Shown piece by piece: positions 33,886 through 42,584 of a stretch of DNA of 64,000 nucleotides. The stretch is from Streptomyces rimosus. Lineage in GTDB: Bacteria > Actinomycetota > Actinomycetes > Streptomycetales > Streptomycetaceae. The translations under genes and the position numbers were made by a program. The notes beneath the pieces were generated by a model. It saw only the letters and a program-made list of their open reading frames with translations, was not told where the DNA came from and made no database searches. The DNA lies in NCBI RefSeq assembly GCF_008704655.1, contig NZ_CP023688.1:5253001-5317000 (forward strand), in the 5' to 3' direction. Positions within the stretch are counted from its first letter, which is position 1, and the number at the start of each line of letters is the position of its first letter.

Positions 33886-36141
33886 TCAGTGGCAGACGGC
33901 CAGTGCGTCGAGCGCGACCGCGCCCTGTCCGCGCGGCAGCACCATCAGCGGGTTGATGTCCAACTCGGCCAGCTCTCCGCTCAGTTCAAGTGCCATGCGC
34001 TGCACGCGCAACACGACCTCGACCAGCGCGTCCACGTCCGCGGGCGGCGCGCCGCGCACACCGTCCAGCAGCGCGCGGCCGCGCAGCTCGCCGAGCATCG
34101 CGCGGGCCCGGTCCTCGCCGAAGGGCGGCACGCCGACAGCGGTGTCCCGCAGCACTTCGACCAGCACCCCGCCCAGCCCGACGGTCACGGTCGGCCCGAA
34201 GAGCGGGTCCGGCGTGACGCCCACGACCATCTCCACACCCCGCTCGACCATCTGGCAGACGAGCACCCCGTCCAGCTCGATGTCCTCGTGGCGGGCGATG
34301 TCGGTCAGCTCCCGGTAGGTGTCCCTGACCTGGCTGGCGGAGGTCAGCCCGGTCCGCACGAGCCCGAGTTCCGTCTTGTGCGCGAGCCGCGGCGCGGACG
34401 CCTTCAGGACGGCGGGGTAGCCGACCAGGCTCGCCGCGCGCACGGCCGCCGCCGCGCTGGTCACCAGTTGCTCGCGCGGCACCCTGATCCCGTACGCGCG
34501 CAGCAGTTGCTTCGCCGCGTGCTCGCTGAGCTGCTGTCCCGGGCGCATCAGGTCCTGCGCCTTGCGCGCGGCGGGGGAGGGGACGCGCGGGGCGCCGTCG
34601 AAGGGGGAGCGGTAGGCGGCCGTGAAGCGGTGGTGTTCGAGGTGGGCGCGCACGGCCGTGACGCAGTTGGCGAACGTACGGAAGGTCGCCACCCGCCGGG
34701 ACCCCAGCAGGGTGCGCCGATAGGCGTCCTCGGTGCCGACCGGCGAGCCCCAGACGACGCACACCAGCTTGTCCGTCTCTTCCGCCGCGTCCACGAGGTC
34801 CTGCGCGAGCTTGTCGCTCAGTGGTGGGAACGGGCCGGTGATCGGGCAGATCAGTACGCCGATCGACGGGTCCGCCAGGATCGCGTCGATGATCTGCCGG
34901 CCGCGCCGGTCGCCCACCGGGTGCCCGCCGCTGTCCACCGGGTTGGCGACGCTGAGATAGTCCGGTATCCACTGGTGCAGCTCGTCCTGCTTCGCGCGGC
35001 CGAGCGTGGGCAGCCGCAGCCCGGCGGCCGTCGCCAGATCCGCGAAGTGGGCGCCGGTGCCCCCGGATATCGAATAGACGGCGACGCCGTCGGCGGTGGG
35101 CGTACGGGCGCGGGCGAGCAGGGCCGCGGTGTCCTGCAACTCGTCCAGCCCGTCCACCCGGACCACGCCGAACTGCCGCATGGCCGCGTCCACCACCGCG
35201 TCGGTGCCGGTGAGCTTGCCGGTGTGCGAGGCGGCGGTACGCGCTCCGGCCTCGGTGCGGCCGACCTTGACGGCGACCACCGGGACCTTGTTGCGGGCCG
35301 CGCGGTCGGCGGCGAGCAGGAAGCTGCGGCCGTCCTTGAACCCTTCGACGTAGGCGGCGATGGCCCCGACCTCGGGACGGGAGGCGAAGTAGGAGAGGAA
35401 GTCGGCGGTCTCCAGATCGGCCTCGTTGCCGGTCGGTGCCCAGTGCGAGAGGCGGATGCCCAGCTCCTGGAGGGAGAAGACGGGACGGCCCTGGTGGCCT
35501 GACTGGGTGATCAGGGCGATGGCGGGGCCGTCCAGGTCCTCGCGGAACGACTCGAAGGCGTTGAGGTTGGTGTTCGGTCCGAGCAGCCGGATGCCGGTAC
35601 GGGCCACGGCCTCGGCCAGCCGGTCCTGGGCGGCCGCGCCGGCCGCCCCGGTCTCGGCGAAGCCGGAGGCGAAGGCCACCGCGAACCTGACCTTGGCGTC
35701 GGCCAGTTCCCCGATGACCGGCACCGGGTCCGCGACCAGCAGTACGGCGAGATCGACCTGTTCGGGCAGGTCGGAGACGGAGGTGTGACAGGGCAGGCCG
35801 AAGACGCGGTCGCGGCCCGGGTTGACCGGGTGGAGGCGGGCGCCGACCCGCTCGGCCCACGCGATCAGCTGCCGGGTGATCCCGGCGTTGGGGCGCCCCT
35901 CGCTGTCGGAGGCCCCGACGACCGCCACCGCCCCGGGCCGGAAGAACCGGTCCAGGTCGGGGACGGGGGCGTACAGCGGACGCCCGCTGACGTCCAGGTC
36001 GGGCCCCGCGCTGCCGCCGTGCGCGCCGTCGGCGGGCGGCACGGCCGTACCGTGCACGGTATGCGGCGGTGTCGCCCCGCACGCCACCACGCGGGCCGGG
36101 CTGGAGTGAGTGGTGAGACTGCCGTAAGTCGATCCAAGCAT
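33886..36141 (-). CDS. ADP-forming acyl-CoA ligase (acetate-CoA ligase family)
   Basis: A 751-residue single-chain enzyme of the ACD / succinyl-CoA synthetase type, which makes acyl-CoA from a free acid, CoA and ATP. Domains: CoA-binding Rossmann domain (about 65-185, VAVVGASDSEGRPNAG), two flavodoxin-like ligase domains (about 195-500, LITQSGHQGRPV and VKVGRTEAGARTAASHTGK), and a C-terminal ATP-grasp domain (about 525-750, VLKASAPRLAHKTELG, ELDINPLMV). It is the only acid-activating enzyme seen in the regulon, so it probably starts the pathway. The first 60 residues are unconserved. Two operator copies lie upstream. Confidence 0.9.
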   Translation of the reverse strand: MLGSTYGSLTTHSSPARVVACGATPPHTVHGTAVPPADGAHGGSAGPDLDVSGRPLYAPVPDLDRFFRPGAVAVVGASDSEGRPNAGITRQLIAWAERVGARLHPVNPGRDRVFGLPCHTSVSDLPEQVDLAVLLVADPVPVIGELADAKVRFAVAFASGFAETGAAGAAAQDRLAEAVARTGIRLLGPNTNLNAFESFREDLDGPAIALITQSGHQGRPVFSLQELGIRLSHWAPTGNEADLETADFLSYFASRPEVGAIAAYVEGFKDGRSFLLAADRAARNKVPVVAVKVGRTEAGARTAASHTGKLTGTDAVVDAAMRQFGVVRVDGLDELQDTAALLARARTPTADGVAVYSISGGTGAHFADLATAAGLRLPTLGRAKQDELHQWIPDYLSVANPVDSGGHPVGDRRGRQIIDAILADPSIGVLICPITGPFPPLSDKLAQDLVDAAEETDKLVCVVWGSPVGTEDAYRRTLLGSRRVATFRTFANCVTAVRAHLEHHRFTAAYRSPFDGAPRVPSPAARKAQDLMRPGQQLSEHAAKQLLRAYGIRVPREQLVTSAAAAVRAASLVGYPAVLKASAPRLAHKTELGLVRTGLTSASQVRDTYRELTDIARHEDIELDGVLVCQMVERGVEMVVGVTPDPLFGPTVTVGLGGVLVEVLRDTAVGVPPFGEDRARAMLGELRGRALLDGVRGAPPADVDALVEVVLRVQRMALELSGELAELDINPLMVLPRGQGAVALDALAVCH

Positions 36142-36179
36142 CGCTGACGCCCGCTCCCGTGTGACGAGTGCCGATCCAA

Positions 36180-36194
36180 CTGACGCCTAGTCAG
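36180..36194. promoter_or_regulatory. Catabolic operator 4a
   Basis: CTGACGCCTAGTCAG, 39 bp upstream of the acyl-CoA ligase start; intact outer arms, divergent centre. First of two copies 25 bp apart, centre to centre. Confidence 0.65.
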
Positions 36195-36204
36195 GTTAGG
36201 TCAA

Positions 36205-36219
36205 CTGACGGCTCGTCAG
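36205..36219. promoter_or_regulatory. Catabolic operator 4b
   Basis: CTGACGGCTCGTCAG, second copy upstream of the acyl-CoA ligase. It covers the stop codon of the flavin monooxygenase gene. The two copies on nearly the same helix face would suit cooperative repressor binding. Confidence 0.75.
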
Positions 36220-37445
36220 GAATAGGCCGTACCGTCCTCGCCCCGGTGGGCGCCCGCCGCGGCGACCGCCCGCGCGATGCGCCGCGCGTCCAGGGCCAGT
36301 TCGCGGAGCATGCCGCTGATGGGGTTCGTGTAGCCCGTGAAGTGGAGGCCGGGGGCGGAGGGCAGGGTGTGGGCGCCGTGGGTGCGGGGGCGGCCGTGGG
36401 GGTCGAGGAGGTCGAGGTGGCCGACCAGGTTGTCCAGGCCGCGCCGGTAACCCGTGGCCGCGATGACGACCTCGGGTTCGATCGCGTCGCCGTCCGCGAG
36501 GCGTACGGTGCCGCCGTCGAAGGACGTCACCGCCGCCACCGGCCGTACCGCCCCGTCCCGTACGGCATCGATCAGCCCCACGTCCTGTACGGGGATCGCC
36601 CCCTCCAGCACCCGGCTGTAGAGCCCGGTGTCCGGCATCGGCAGGCCGTGGGCCGACAGGTCCGGTACGGACAGGCGGCGCATCACATGGGCCGCCCGGT
36701 CCACCGCGCGCGGCGGCAGGCGGCGTACGAGGATGCCCGTCGCCTGGGCGGGCCACCCCGCCGTCGAACGGCGCACGATGTGCGGCGCGGTGCGTACCGC
36801 CAGCCGCACCCGCGCCGCGCCGCCCTCCGCCAGGTCGACCGCGATCTCGGCCCCGGTGTTGCCGGTGCCGATGACCAGCACGTCCTTGCCCGCGTACGGG
36901 CGCGCGTTGCGGTAGTCGCCCGCGTGCAGCAGTTCGCCCGGGTAGTCGTCGCGGCCCGGCCAGTCGGGGAGGTGCGGGGTGTGGTTGTAGCCGGTGGCGA
37001 TCACGACCGTACCGGCGGCCAGTTCGCGCCCGCCGTTCGCGTGCAGGACCCAGCCGCCGCCCGCCGCACGGTCCACGCGCCGCACCTCGACGCCCGTGGC
37101 GATCTCCAGGTGGTGGTGTTCCGCGTACTGCTCCAGATAGCGCACCACGTCGTCCCGCGCGACCCACCGCCCGAACCGGCGCGGAATCGGCAGGCCCGGC
37201 AGGCCGGAGAGGCGGCGCGTGGTGTGCAGTCGCAGACGGTCGTAGTGCCCGCGCCAGGAGGCGCCCACCGCGTCCGCCTTTTCGAGGACGACGGCGCGGA
37301 TGCCGTGGGCGCCCAGCGCGGCGGCGGTGGCGAGCCCGCCCGGCCCGCCCCCGACCACGTACACGGGCGGAACGGCGGCCGGCGGCGTGCTGGATGCGGC
37401 GGGGCGGGATGCGGAAGAGCTGGCGTGCGCTGCGGCGTCCGGCAT
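36216..37445 (-). CDS. FAD-dependent monooxygenase (FMO / Baeyer-Villiger-like)
   Basis: A 409-residue flavin monooxygenase. The FAD motif is VVGGGPGGLATAAALG (about residue 32), the NADP motif is VIGTGNTGAEIAVDLA (about 190), and the linker fingerprint YPGELLHAGDY fits F/YxGxxxHxxxY of flavin-containing monooxygenases; VVIATGYNHTPHLPDW is the ATG motif region. It could oxygenate a ketone, amine or ring intermediate in the pathway. ATG at 37445 (MPDAAAHASS) gives a short variable N-terminus; the ribosome site is weak. It is divergent from the OB-fold gene with an operator between. Confidence 0.88.
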   Translation of the reverse strand: MPDAAAHASSSASRPAASSTPPAAVPPVYVVGGGPGGLATAAALGAHGIRAVVLEKADAVGASWRGHYDRLRLHTTRRLSGLPGLPIPRRFGRWVARDDVVRYLEQYAEHHHLEIATGVEVRRVDRAAGGGWVLHANGGRELAAGTVVIATGYNHTPHLPDWPGRDDYPGELLHAGDYRNARPYAGKDVLVIGTGNTGAEIAVDLAEGGAARVRLAVRTAPHIVRRSTAGWPAQATGILVRRLPPRAVDRAAHVMRRLSVPDLSAHGLPMPDTGLYSRVLEGAIPVQDVGLIDAVRDGAVRPVAAVTSFDGGTVRLADGDAIEPEVVIAATGYRRGLDNLVGHLDLLDPHGRPRTHGAHTLPSAPGLHFTGYTNPISGMLRELALDARRIARAVAAAGAHRGEDGTAYS

Positions 37446-37538
37446 GCCGGTGAGGGTAACGGCGGGGCGCCCGCGTGTCTCCGTACGCGGCCGGGCCCGG
37501 ACCCGCCCCCTTGCGCATCCCGGCCAACATCCGCTGAA

Positions 37539-37553
37539 CTGACGGCCAGTCAG
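37539..37553. promoter_or_regulatory. Catabolic operator 5
   Basis: CTGACGGCCAGTCAG flanked by GAA and TTCC, in the 133-bp gap between the divergent flavin monooxygenase and OB-fold genes. One mismatch in symmetry. Confidence 0.78.
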
Positions 37554-37578
37554 TTCCAAGCCGCCGAAACGGAAACGG

Positions 37579-38115
37579 GTGCCCGCCGTGCAACCGAATC
37601 CCACCCCCAGATTCGACCTGCCCGAGCCCGACGCCTTCAGCCGCGCCTACTGGGAGGCGGCGGCCGAGGGACGCCTGCTGCTGCGCCGGTGCCGCGCCGA
37701 CGGCTGTGGGGCGGCGCACCACTACCCGCGCGAGTTCTGCCCCCGTTGCTGGAGCGAAGACGTGACGTGGGAAGAGGCGAGCGGCCGGGCCACCCTCTAC
37801 ACATGGTCGGTCGTGCACCGGAACGACCTGCCACCGTTCGGCGAGCGCGTCCCGTACGTGGCCGCGGTCGTGGACCTGGCCGAGGGCCCCCGGATGATGA
37901 CGGAGATCGTCGGCTGCCCGGAGGGCGACCTGCGCGTCGGGATGGAGTTGCGGGTGTGCTTCCGTACGGAGGGAGGAGCCGTGGGGGATGCACCGGCCCT
38001 CGCCGTCCCCGTCTTCCGTCCCGGGCCGCCCTACTTGGACTCGACCCGCCCCAGCGGCTCGGCCTCGGCCGCCAGCGCCTCGCATGCCGTCTGCCAGGCC
38101 GAGTCTCCCGGGTAG
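37579..38115 (+). CDS. Zn-ribbon / OB-fold protein (DUF35, ChsH2-like)
   Basis: A 178-residue protein with an N-terminal rubredoxin-like zinc ribbon (Cys in RRCRADGC and FCPRCW, residues about 35-60) and an OB-fold (about 70-140, GRATLYTWSVVH). Proteins of this type bind acyl-CoA and partner thiolase-fold aldolases or hydratases, as ChsH2 does with Ltp2 in cholesterol catabolism. Its natural partner here may be the thiolase-fold protein at 51675-52844, which shares the operator motif but lies 14 kb away. GTG at 37579; another GTG at 37588. The last 28 residues overlap the convergent hydrolase gene and are probably unstructured. Confidence 0.85.
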   Translation: MPAVQPNPTPRFDLPEPDAFSRAYWEAAAEGRLLLRRCRADGCGAAHHYPREFCPRCWSEDVTWEEASGRATLYTWSVVHRNDLPPFGERVPYVAAVVDLAEGPRMMTEIVGCPEGDLRVGMELRVCFRTEGGAVGDAPALAVPVFRPGPPYLDSTRPSGSASAASASHAVCQAESPG

Positions 38116-38996
38116 AGCTGGGTGCGCAGATACGCCCAGGTCAGCCGCTGGACCGCGGCCACCCGCCCGGGGTTCTCGTCGGTGGTTTCGGCGACGTCGT
38201 AGCCGGAGATCCCGCCGAGGCCGTGGCCCGCGCCGAAGAGGGTGAGCAGGGACTTCGGGCCGGGGGCGAGGGTGTAGGGGTCGGCGTGCCAGTCCGGGCC
38301 GTTGACCGTGAGGTGGGCGGAGTCGTCCTCGTCGCCCGCGACCACGAGGGTGGGCGTGGCCATCTTGGAGAAGTCCGTGGTCGTGAAGAAGGGCCAGTTC
38401 TCGGCAACGAAGGGGGTCAGGGCGTCGCCGCCGCGGCCGGGCCCGGCGAGCAGGACGCCCGCCTTGATCCGGGGCTCGGTCAGGTCCACCTCCGTACCGT
38501 CGTCCGGGTCGGTGAGCCGCGCGCCCAGCAGCAGGCTCGCGGTGTGCCCGCCCATCGAGTGCCCGGCCACGGCGACCCTGCCCCGGTCCAGGCGTCCGGC
38601 CAGCTGCGGTACGGCGGTCTCGACCGCGTCGAGCTGGTCGAGGACGTGTGTCATGTCCTCGGCCCGCGACCGCCAGTACATCGGCGCCCCCGGCGTATCG
38701 GCGGGCAGCGTCAGCGTGCGCGAACTCAGGTGGGTGGGCTGGATGACGACGAAGCCGTGTGCCGCCCAGAAGTTGGCGAGGGGGGCGTAGCCGTTCAGCG
38801 AGGAGAGGTGGTTCGAGTGGCCCTGCCCGTGCGAGAGGAGGAGGACCGGCAGGTTGTCCCCGGTCACGGGCGCGGAGACCCGTACCTGGAGGTCAACGGG
38901 ACGGCCGGGAGCGGGCAGCACCACCGGGCTGACCGAGAGGACGGGGGCGGGGGCGGGAGTGGAAGCGGGGGCGGAGGCGGGGATCGGTTCGCTCAT
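38031..38996 (-). CDS. Alpha/beta hydrolase (dienelactone hydrolase / chlorophyllase-like)
   Basis: A 321-residue alpha/beta hydrolase. LLLSHGQGHSNH supplies the oxyanion region, the nucleophile elbow is VAVAGHSMGGHTA (about residue 148), an Asp is in VVAGDEDDSAH and the His in LFGAGHGLGG. The N-terminus is a 25-residue Ala/Pro repeat without a signal peptide. The substrate is unknown, probably an ester or lactone. Two CGGAACNNNGTTCCG palindromes lie 45-95 bp upstream, unlike the operator of the neighbouring catabolic genes, so it is under a different regulator. Its 3' end overlaps the OB-fold gene by 85 bp tail-to-tail. Confidence 0.88.
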   Translation of the reverse strand: MSEPIPASAPASTPAPAPVLSVSPVVLPAPGRPVDLQVRVSAPVTGDNLPVLLLSHGQGHSNHLSSLNGYAPLANFWAAHGFVVIQPTHLSSRTLTLPADTPGAPMYWRSRAEDMTHVLDQLDAVETAVPQLAGRLDRGRVAVAGHSMGGHTASLLLGARLTDPDDGTEVDLTEPRIKAGVLLAGPGRGGDALTPFVAENWPFFTTTDFSKMATPTLVVAGDEDDSAHLTVNGPDWHADPYTLAPGPKSLLTLFGAGHGLGGISGYDVAETTDENPGRVAAVQRLTWAYLRTQLYPGDSAWQTACEALAAEAEPLGRVESK

Positions 38997-39042
38997 GGTG
39001 CGCGGTTCCCTTCAGTGGCCGAGTCAGTGACCGAACGCAAAG

Positions 39043-39057
39043 CGGAACGCTGTTCCG
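39043..39057. promoter_or_regulatory. Palindrome CGGAAC-N3-GTTCCG, copy 1
   Basis: CGGAACGCTGTTCCG, 46 bp upstream of the hydrolase start. First of two copies 32 bp apart; form and spacing suggest a TetR-family operator. Confidence 0.65.
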
Positions 39058-39074
39058 GTTCACTGGGCACGATA

Positions 39075-39089
39075 CGGAACGGCGTTCCG
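39075..39089. promoter_or_regulatory. Palindrome CGGAAC-N3-GTTCCG, copy 2
   Basis: CGGAACGGCGTTCCG, second copy in the same divergent gap, 72 bp before the acetyltransferase start. With GCGGAAC/GTTCCGC flanking bases the symmetry extends further. Confidence 0.65.
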
Positions 39090-39161
39090 CTTCGTCAACG
39101 GTCGCCGGATGTGCCGGCAGCTCGGGGAGAATTCGCTGGCCCGCCCCGCCCGCCCCGCGCC

Positions 39162-39662
39162 ATGCTGACCGGCGTGCTGATCCGAGAAGCGACCGCGGCC
39201 GACTGGCCCGCCATCTGGCCGTTCTTCCGCGCCATCGTGGCGGCGGGCGACACGTACACCTATCCCCGCGACATGGACGAGCCGACGAGCCGGGAGATGT
39301 GGATGCTCGCCCCGCCGTCCCGCACGGTCGTGGCCGTGGACGGCGCCGGTACGGTCCTGGGCTCGGCCAAGATGAACGCCAACCACATGGGCGCCGCCGC
39401 CCACATCGCCGGCGCCTCCTTCATGGTCGACCCGGCCCACGGTGGCCGCGGTGTGGGCCGCGCGCTGGGCGAGTACGCCGTGGACTGGGCCCGTACGACC
39501 GGCTTCCGCGCCATGCAGTTCAACGCGGTCGTCGAGACCAACACGCGCGCCGTCGCCCTCTGGCAGTCCCTCGGCTTCGAGATCATGACGACGCTCCCCG
39601 AAGGCTTTCTGCACCTCGCAAAGGGCTACGTCGGGCTGCACATCATGTACCGGCGTCTTTGA
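39162..39662 (+). CDS. GNAT family N-acetyltransferase
   Basis: A 166-residue acetyltransferase. The N-terminal strand LIREATAADWPAIWPFF is typical, the acetyl-CoA motif A is in FMVDPAHGGRGVGRAL (about residue 87), and the C-terminal half ends with NTRAVALWQSLGFEIMTT, the usual Asn-Leu-Gly-Phe element. The substrate is unknown. ATG at 39162; a GTG at 39174 would remove four residues. It is divergent from the hydrolase and shares its palindromes. Confidence 0.9.
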   Translation: MLTGVLIREATAADWPAIWPFFRAIVAAGDTYTYPRDMDEPTSREMWMLAPPSRTVVAVDGAGTVLGSAKMNANHMGAAAHIAGASFMVDPAHGGRGVGRALGEYAVDWARTTGFRAMQFNAVVETNTRAVALWQSLGFEIMTTLPEGFLHLAKGYVGLHIMYRRL

Positions 39663-39726
39663 ACCCGACAAAAGCGGTGCGGAAAGTGTCGGGCAGCCGG
39701 GACCGGCGCCGCCGCACGATGAGGAC

Positions 39727-40521
39727 ATGGACGACTCGACTTTGGTATCCCGCTTCCTCCGCGACGGCTTCGTGAAGCTGGAGGGCGCCGTCCCGCCGCG
39801 CGTGGCCGCGGACTGCGCGCGGCTGCTGTGGCGGGAGACGGGCTGCGACCCGGACGATCCGGCGACGTGGACGCAGCCCGTGCACTGGGTGCCGGGCATG
39901 GGCCAGGGCCCGTTCGCCGCCGCGCCCAACTCCCCGGAGCTGCACCACGCGTACGACCTGCTCGTCGGCGCGGGACGCTGGGAGCCGCGCTACTCGCTCG
40001 GCACGTTCCCGCTGCGCTTTCCGCACGCGGAGGAACCGGACGACGCGGGCTGGCACATCGAGGGGAGCTACCTGCCGGAGGGCGAGAGCTGGGCCTTCAC
40101 CAATCTGCGCTCCCGGGGCCGGGCGCTGCTGATGCTGTTCCTGTTCAGTGAGGTCGGCGAGGAGGACGCCCCGACCCGCATCCGGGTCGGCTCACACCTC
40201 GACGTGCCGAAGGTGCTGGAGCCGCACGGGGAGGACGGGGCGAGCGGGCTGACCCTCGCACCTGACCTGGTGGCGGCGTCCGACCACCGGCCACTCGCCC
40301 TCGCCACCGGGTCCCCGGGCGACGTCTTCTTGTGCCACCCGTTCCTGGTGCACGCGGCCCAGCCGCACCACGGGTCGCGGCCGCGGTTCATGGCCCAGCC
40401 GCCGCTGATGCCGGCCGCGCCGTACGAACTGGAGCGGGCCGACGGCGCGTACTCCCCCGTGGAGATCGCGATCCGCCGCGGCCTGGGCCGAGCGGCCGTC
40501 CGGCCGGAGAGCCAGGGGTAG
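39727..40521 (+). CDS. Phytanoyl-CoA dioxygenase family protein
   Basis: A 264-residue Fe(II)/2-oxoglutarate dioxygenase-like protein. The metal triad appears as HIE in GWHIEGSYLP (HxE where most have HxD) and the distal His in FLVHAAQPH, followed by an Arg in SRPRF that would hold 2-oxoglutarate. Such enzymes hydroxylate fatty acyl-CoA or small molecules; the substrate here is unknown. The ATG follows GAGG at a short distance. It starts 64 bp after the GNAT gene and may be cotranscribed. Confidence 0.82.
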   Translation: MDDSTLVSRFLRDGFVKLEGAVPPRVAADCARLLWRETGCDPDDPATWTQPVHWVPGMGQGPFAAAPNSPELHHAYDLLVGAGRWEPRYSLGTFPLRFPHAEEPDDAGWHIEGSYLPEGESWAFTNLRSRGRALLMLFLFSEVGEEDAPTRIRVGSHLDVPKVLEPHGEDGASGLTLAPDLVAASDHRPLALATGSPGDVFLCHPFLVHAAQPHHGSRPRFMAQPPLMPAAPYELERADGAYSPVEIAIRRGLGRAAVRPESQG

Positions 40522-40561
40522 GCCGGGGGTGGGCCGGGGACAGGCCATGGATAGGCCAGGG

Positions 40562-41266
40562 CTACGGCCAGAGCAACTCGCGTGTCCAGCCCCCGCCATC
40601 CTTGCGGTAGTTGATCCGTACGTGCCGCCGTCGCGCGTCCCCCTGGAAGAATTCGACCTCGTCGGGGTCCAGTACGTAGAGCGTCCAGCTCGGTACCGAG
40701 GCGTCCGGCTCCTGCTGCGCGCGCTCCCACGCCGCTTCCGAGGCGCGTTCCAGTTCCGCGTACGAGGTGAGCGTTTCGCTCTGATGGCCCACGAGGGCGG
40801 CGGCCAGGGCGCCCGTCGAGCGGCGGTGGAGGTCGGCCGCGCTCTCCTCCGGGCCCGCCTCGGTGACGTGGCCCCGTACGCGGACCTGGCGGCCGAGCGC
40901 CGGCCAGTAGAAGCCGAGGGCGGCGCGCGGGCGGGCGGCGAGTTCGCGGCCCTTGCGGCTGTCGCGGTGGGTGGCGAAGTGCCAGCCGCGCGCGTCGGCA
41001 TCGTGCAGCATCACGGTCCGTACGTTGGGGTCGCCGGACGCGTCCGCCGTCGCGAGCGTCATGGTGTGCGGCTCGGGCACGCCCGCGTCGGCCGCCTCCC
41101 GTAGCCACTGCCGGAAGAGGGGCAGCGGGTGGGGCGGGGCCTGCGCGGGGTCCGGGTCGATGGCGGGCAGCTCGCAGTCCCAGACGCGAAGCGTGCGCAG
41201 AAGCGCGCGGAAGCGGTCGTCGGCGGCGGGGTCCGAGGGTTGGCTTTCAGCCGGGTGATCCACCAT
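40562..41266 (-). CDS. pdxH: Pyridoxamine 5'-phosphate oxidase
   Basis: A 234-residue FMN enzyme that oxidises pyridoxamine/pyridoxine phosphate to pyridoxal phosphate. The family pattern is intact: TMTLATADASGDPNVRTVML for FMN binding, the SRKGRELAARP motif, FYWPALGRQVRVRG, and a C-terminal RRRHVRINYRKDGG... WTRELLWP ending (last residues Leu-Trp-Pro versus the usual Leu-x-Pro). The start at 41266 (MVDHPAESQ) gives a normal N-terminal extension; the frame stays open further upstream without conserved sequence. It may be a specialised paralogue, since the 30 residues before the core are longer than usual. Confidence 0.85.
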   Translation of the reverse strand: MVDHPAESQPSDPAADDRFRALLRTLRVWDCELPAIDPDPAQAPPHPLPLFRQWLREAADAGVPEPHTMTLATADASGDPNVRTVMLHDADARGWHFATHRDSRKGRELAARPRAALGFYWPALGRQVRVRGHVTEAGPEESAADLHRRSTGALAAALVGHQSETLTSYAELERASEAAWERAQQEPDASVPSWTLYVLDPDEVEFFQGDARRRHVRINYRKDGGGWTRELLWP

Positions 41267-41385
41267 GCCCGGCAGCCTAGCCGCGCGTGGCGCGGTGGGT
41301 TCCGGGGGAGCGGGTGTGGCGTACGTGTACGGCTTGGCGGCGGGCAGCGTGGTTACGCGCCGCCCGCCGTCGTCCACGTACGCGC

Positions 41386-41694
41386 TTACGGTGTGTGAAG
41401 GGCCTGGCCGAGTCGTCGGCCCCGGCTGTCGGCCACGCGTACGGCGTCGGTCAGTGACTCGGTGAGCCGGTTGGTGATGAACAGCAGCTCGGTGGGGGCG
41501 AGCGGTTCGGCGCGGTTGAGGCTCGCGCGCGAGTGGTCCAACACCTCGATCGCGGTGCACAGTTGCAACTCTTCGAGCTCGTCCGCGAAGTCGGACACGA
41601 GGCCGCGGCCCTCCCCGATCACGTAACAGGGCTTGCCGTCCTGATTGGCCCAGGGGAGGAGGCGGGGCTCGTCGGGGTGGTCTTTCGTCGTCAT
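41386..41694 (-). CDS. Conserved hypothetical protein next to HTH regulator
   Basis: A 102-residue acidic helical protein with no signal peptide or known motif. It lies divergent to the XRE-type regulator with only 77 bp between starts. Small proteins of this kind frequently accompany Scr1/DUF5753 regulators and DUF397 proteins in Streptomyces, so a shared regulatory role is plausible, but the function is unknown. Confidence 0.65.
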   Translation of the reverse strand: MTTKDHPDEPRLLPWANQDGKPCYVIGEGRGLVSDFADELEELQLCTAIEVLDHSRASLNRAEPLAPTELLFITNRLTESLTDAVRVADSRGRRLGQALHTP

Positions 41695-41771
41695 GTCATC
41701 AAGGGTCGGCGGGTGTGCGTAGCGTCACCAGACGTAAGCGTCGTACAAGGGAAAGTGTGGGGTGGTTGATC

Positions 41772-42584
41772 ATGGCGGCTTACAGCCCGGAACCATCGGC
41801 CGCGCGCGTACATGTCGGGAGGCTTATCGGCTCCTGGCGTCAGCGTGCGGGAATGACGCAGAAGGAACTGGCTCGTGAGACCCATGTGTCGGTATCGCTG
41901 GAGGGGGCGTACGAGCGCGGAGGGCGTATTCCGAGCGCGGGGTTCCTGACCGAGGCCGACCGGCTCACCGCCGCCGAAGGCGAGCTGGAGTCGTGTATCA
42001 GCCTGATGGAGCAGGAGTCAGGGCGTGACCAGTTCCTGGAGTGGAAGGCGTTGGAGGCCGAGGCTCTGAGTGTCGAGGGGTACCAGTGCCTGGTGCTGCC
42101 CGGGTTGTTGCAGGCACCTGACTACGTCTGGGCCCTGTTCCGGACCCGGCTGCCGGCGTACAGCAAGAGCGAACTCGAGCGGCTGGTGGAAGAGCGACTG
42201 GAACGGAAATCCGCGCTCGTCCGGGATCCGGCCCCGACGGTGAGCTTCGTGGTTGAGCAGTCGGTCTTCGAGCGACCGATCGGCGGTGCCACGGCATTCA
42301 AGAGGTGCCTGCTTCACATCGTGGAGACGCTTCGCGAGCTGGAGCACGTCATGTTGCAGGTAATGCCCACGAACGTGACCAAGCACGCGGGGCTCGGTGG
42401 GCCGCTGGACGTGCTGTTCTCCCCGGACGGGCGCTTCAGCATCTTCATGGAGGGGCAGGGCAAGGGTAGGTTGCTGACGAGGCCGGTTGAGGCCAATCAG
42501 TACGCCCAGAGGATCGCCGCCCTCAGGGCCCAGGCCATGGACCCGCAGAGGTCGCTGGAATTCGTCGAGAAGCTGGCAGGGTGA
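41772..42584 (+). CDS. XRE-family HTH regulator with DUF5753 domain (Scr1-type)
   Basis: A 270-residue regulator. The helix-turn-helix occupies residues 12-65 (LIGSWRQRAGMTQKELARET, then HVSVSLEGAYERG), and the DUF5753 domain about 90-265 (YQCLVLPGLLQAPDYVWALF; FVVEQSVFERPIGG). These proteins pair with DUF397 partners and are annotated as antitoxin-like regulators; several control development or antibiotic genes in Streptomyces. ATG at 41772 precedes the conserved MAAYSPEPSAARVHVGRL; an upstream in-frame start at 41715 is unlikely. The stop overlaps the DUF397 start (GTGA). Confidence 0.92.
   Translation: MAAYSPEPSAARVHVGRLIGSWRQRAGMTQKELARETHVSVSLEGAYERGGRIPSAGFLTEADRLTAAEGELESCISLMEQESGRDQFLEWKALEAEALSVEGYQCLVLPGLLQAPDYVWALFRTRLPAYSKSELERLVEERLERKSALVRDPAPTVSFVVEQSVFERPIGGATAFKRCLLHIVETLRELEHVMLQVMPTNVTKHAGLGGPLDVLFSPDGRFSIFMEGQGKGRLLTRPVEANQYAQRIAALRAQAMDPQRSLEFVEKLAG

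Noticed and set aside
36168..39662. A very long open frame on the + strand across the monooxygenase, OB-fold and hydrolase genes
   Set aside because: Only its last 166 codons (GNAT protein, from 39162) look like a protein. The rest is the antisense or off-frame reading of well-supported genes and is typical of high-GC DNA.
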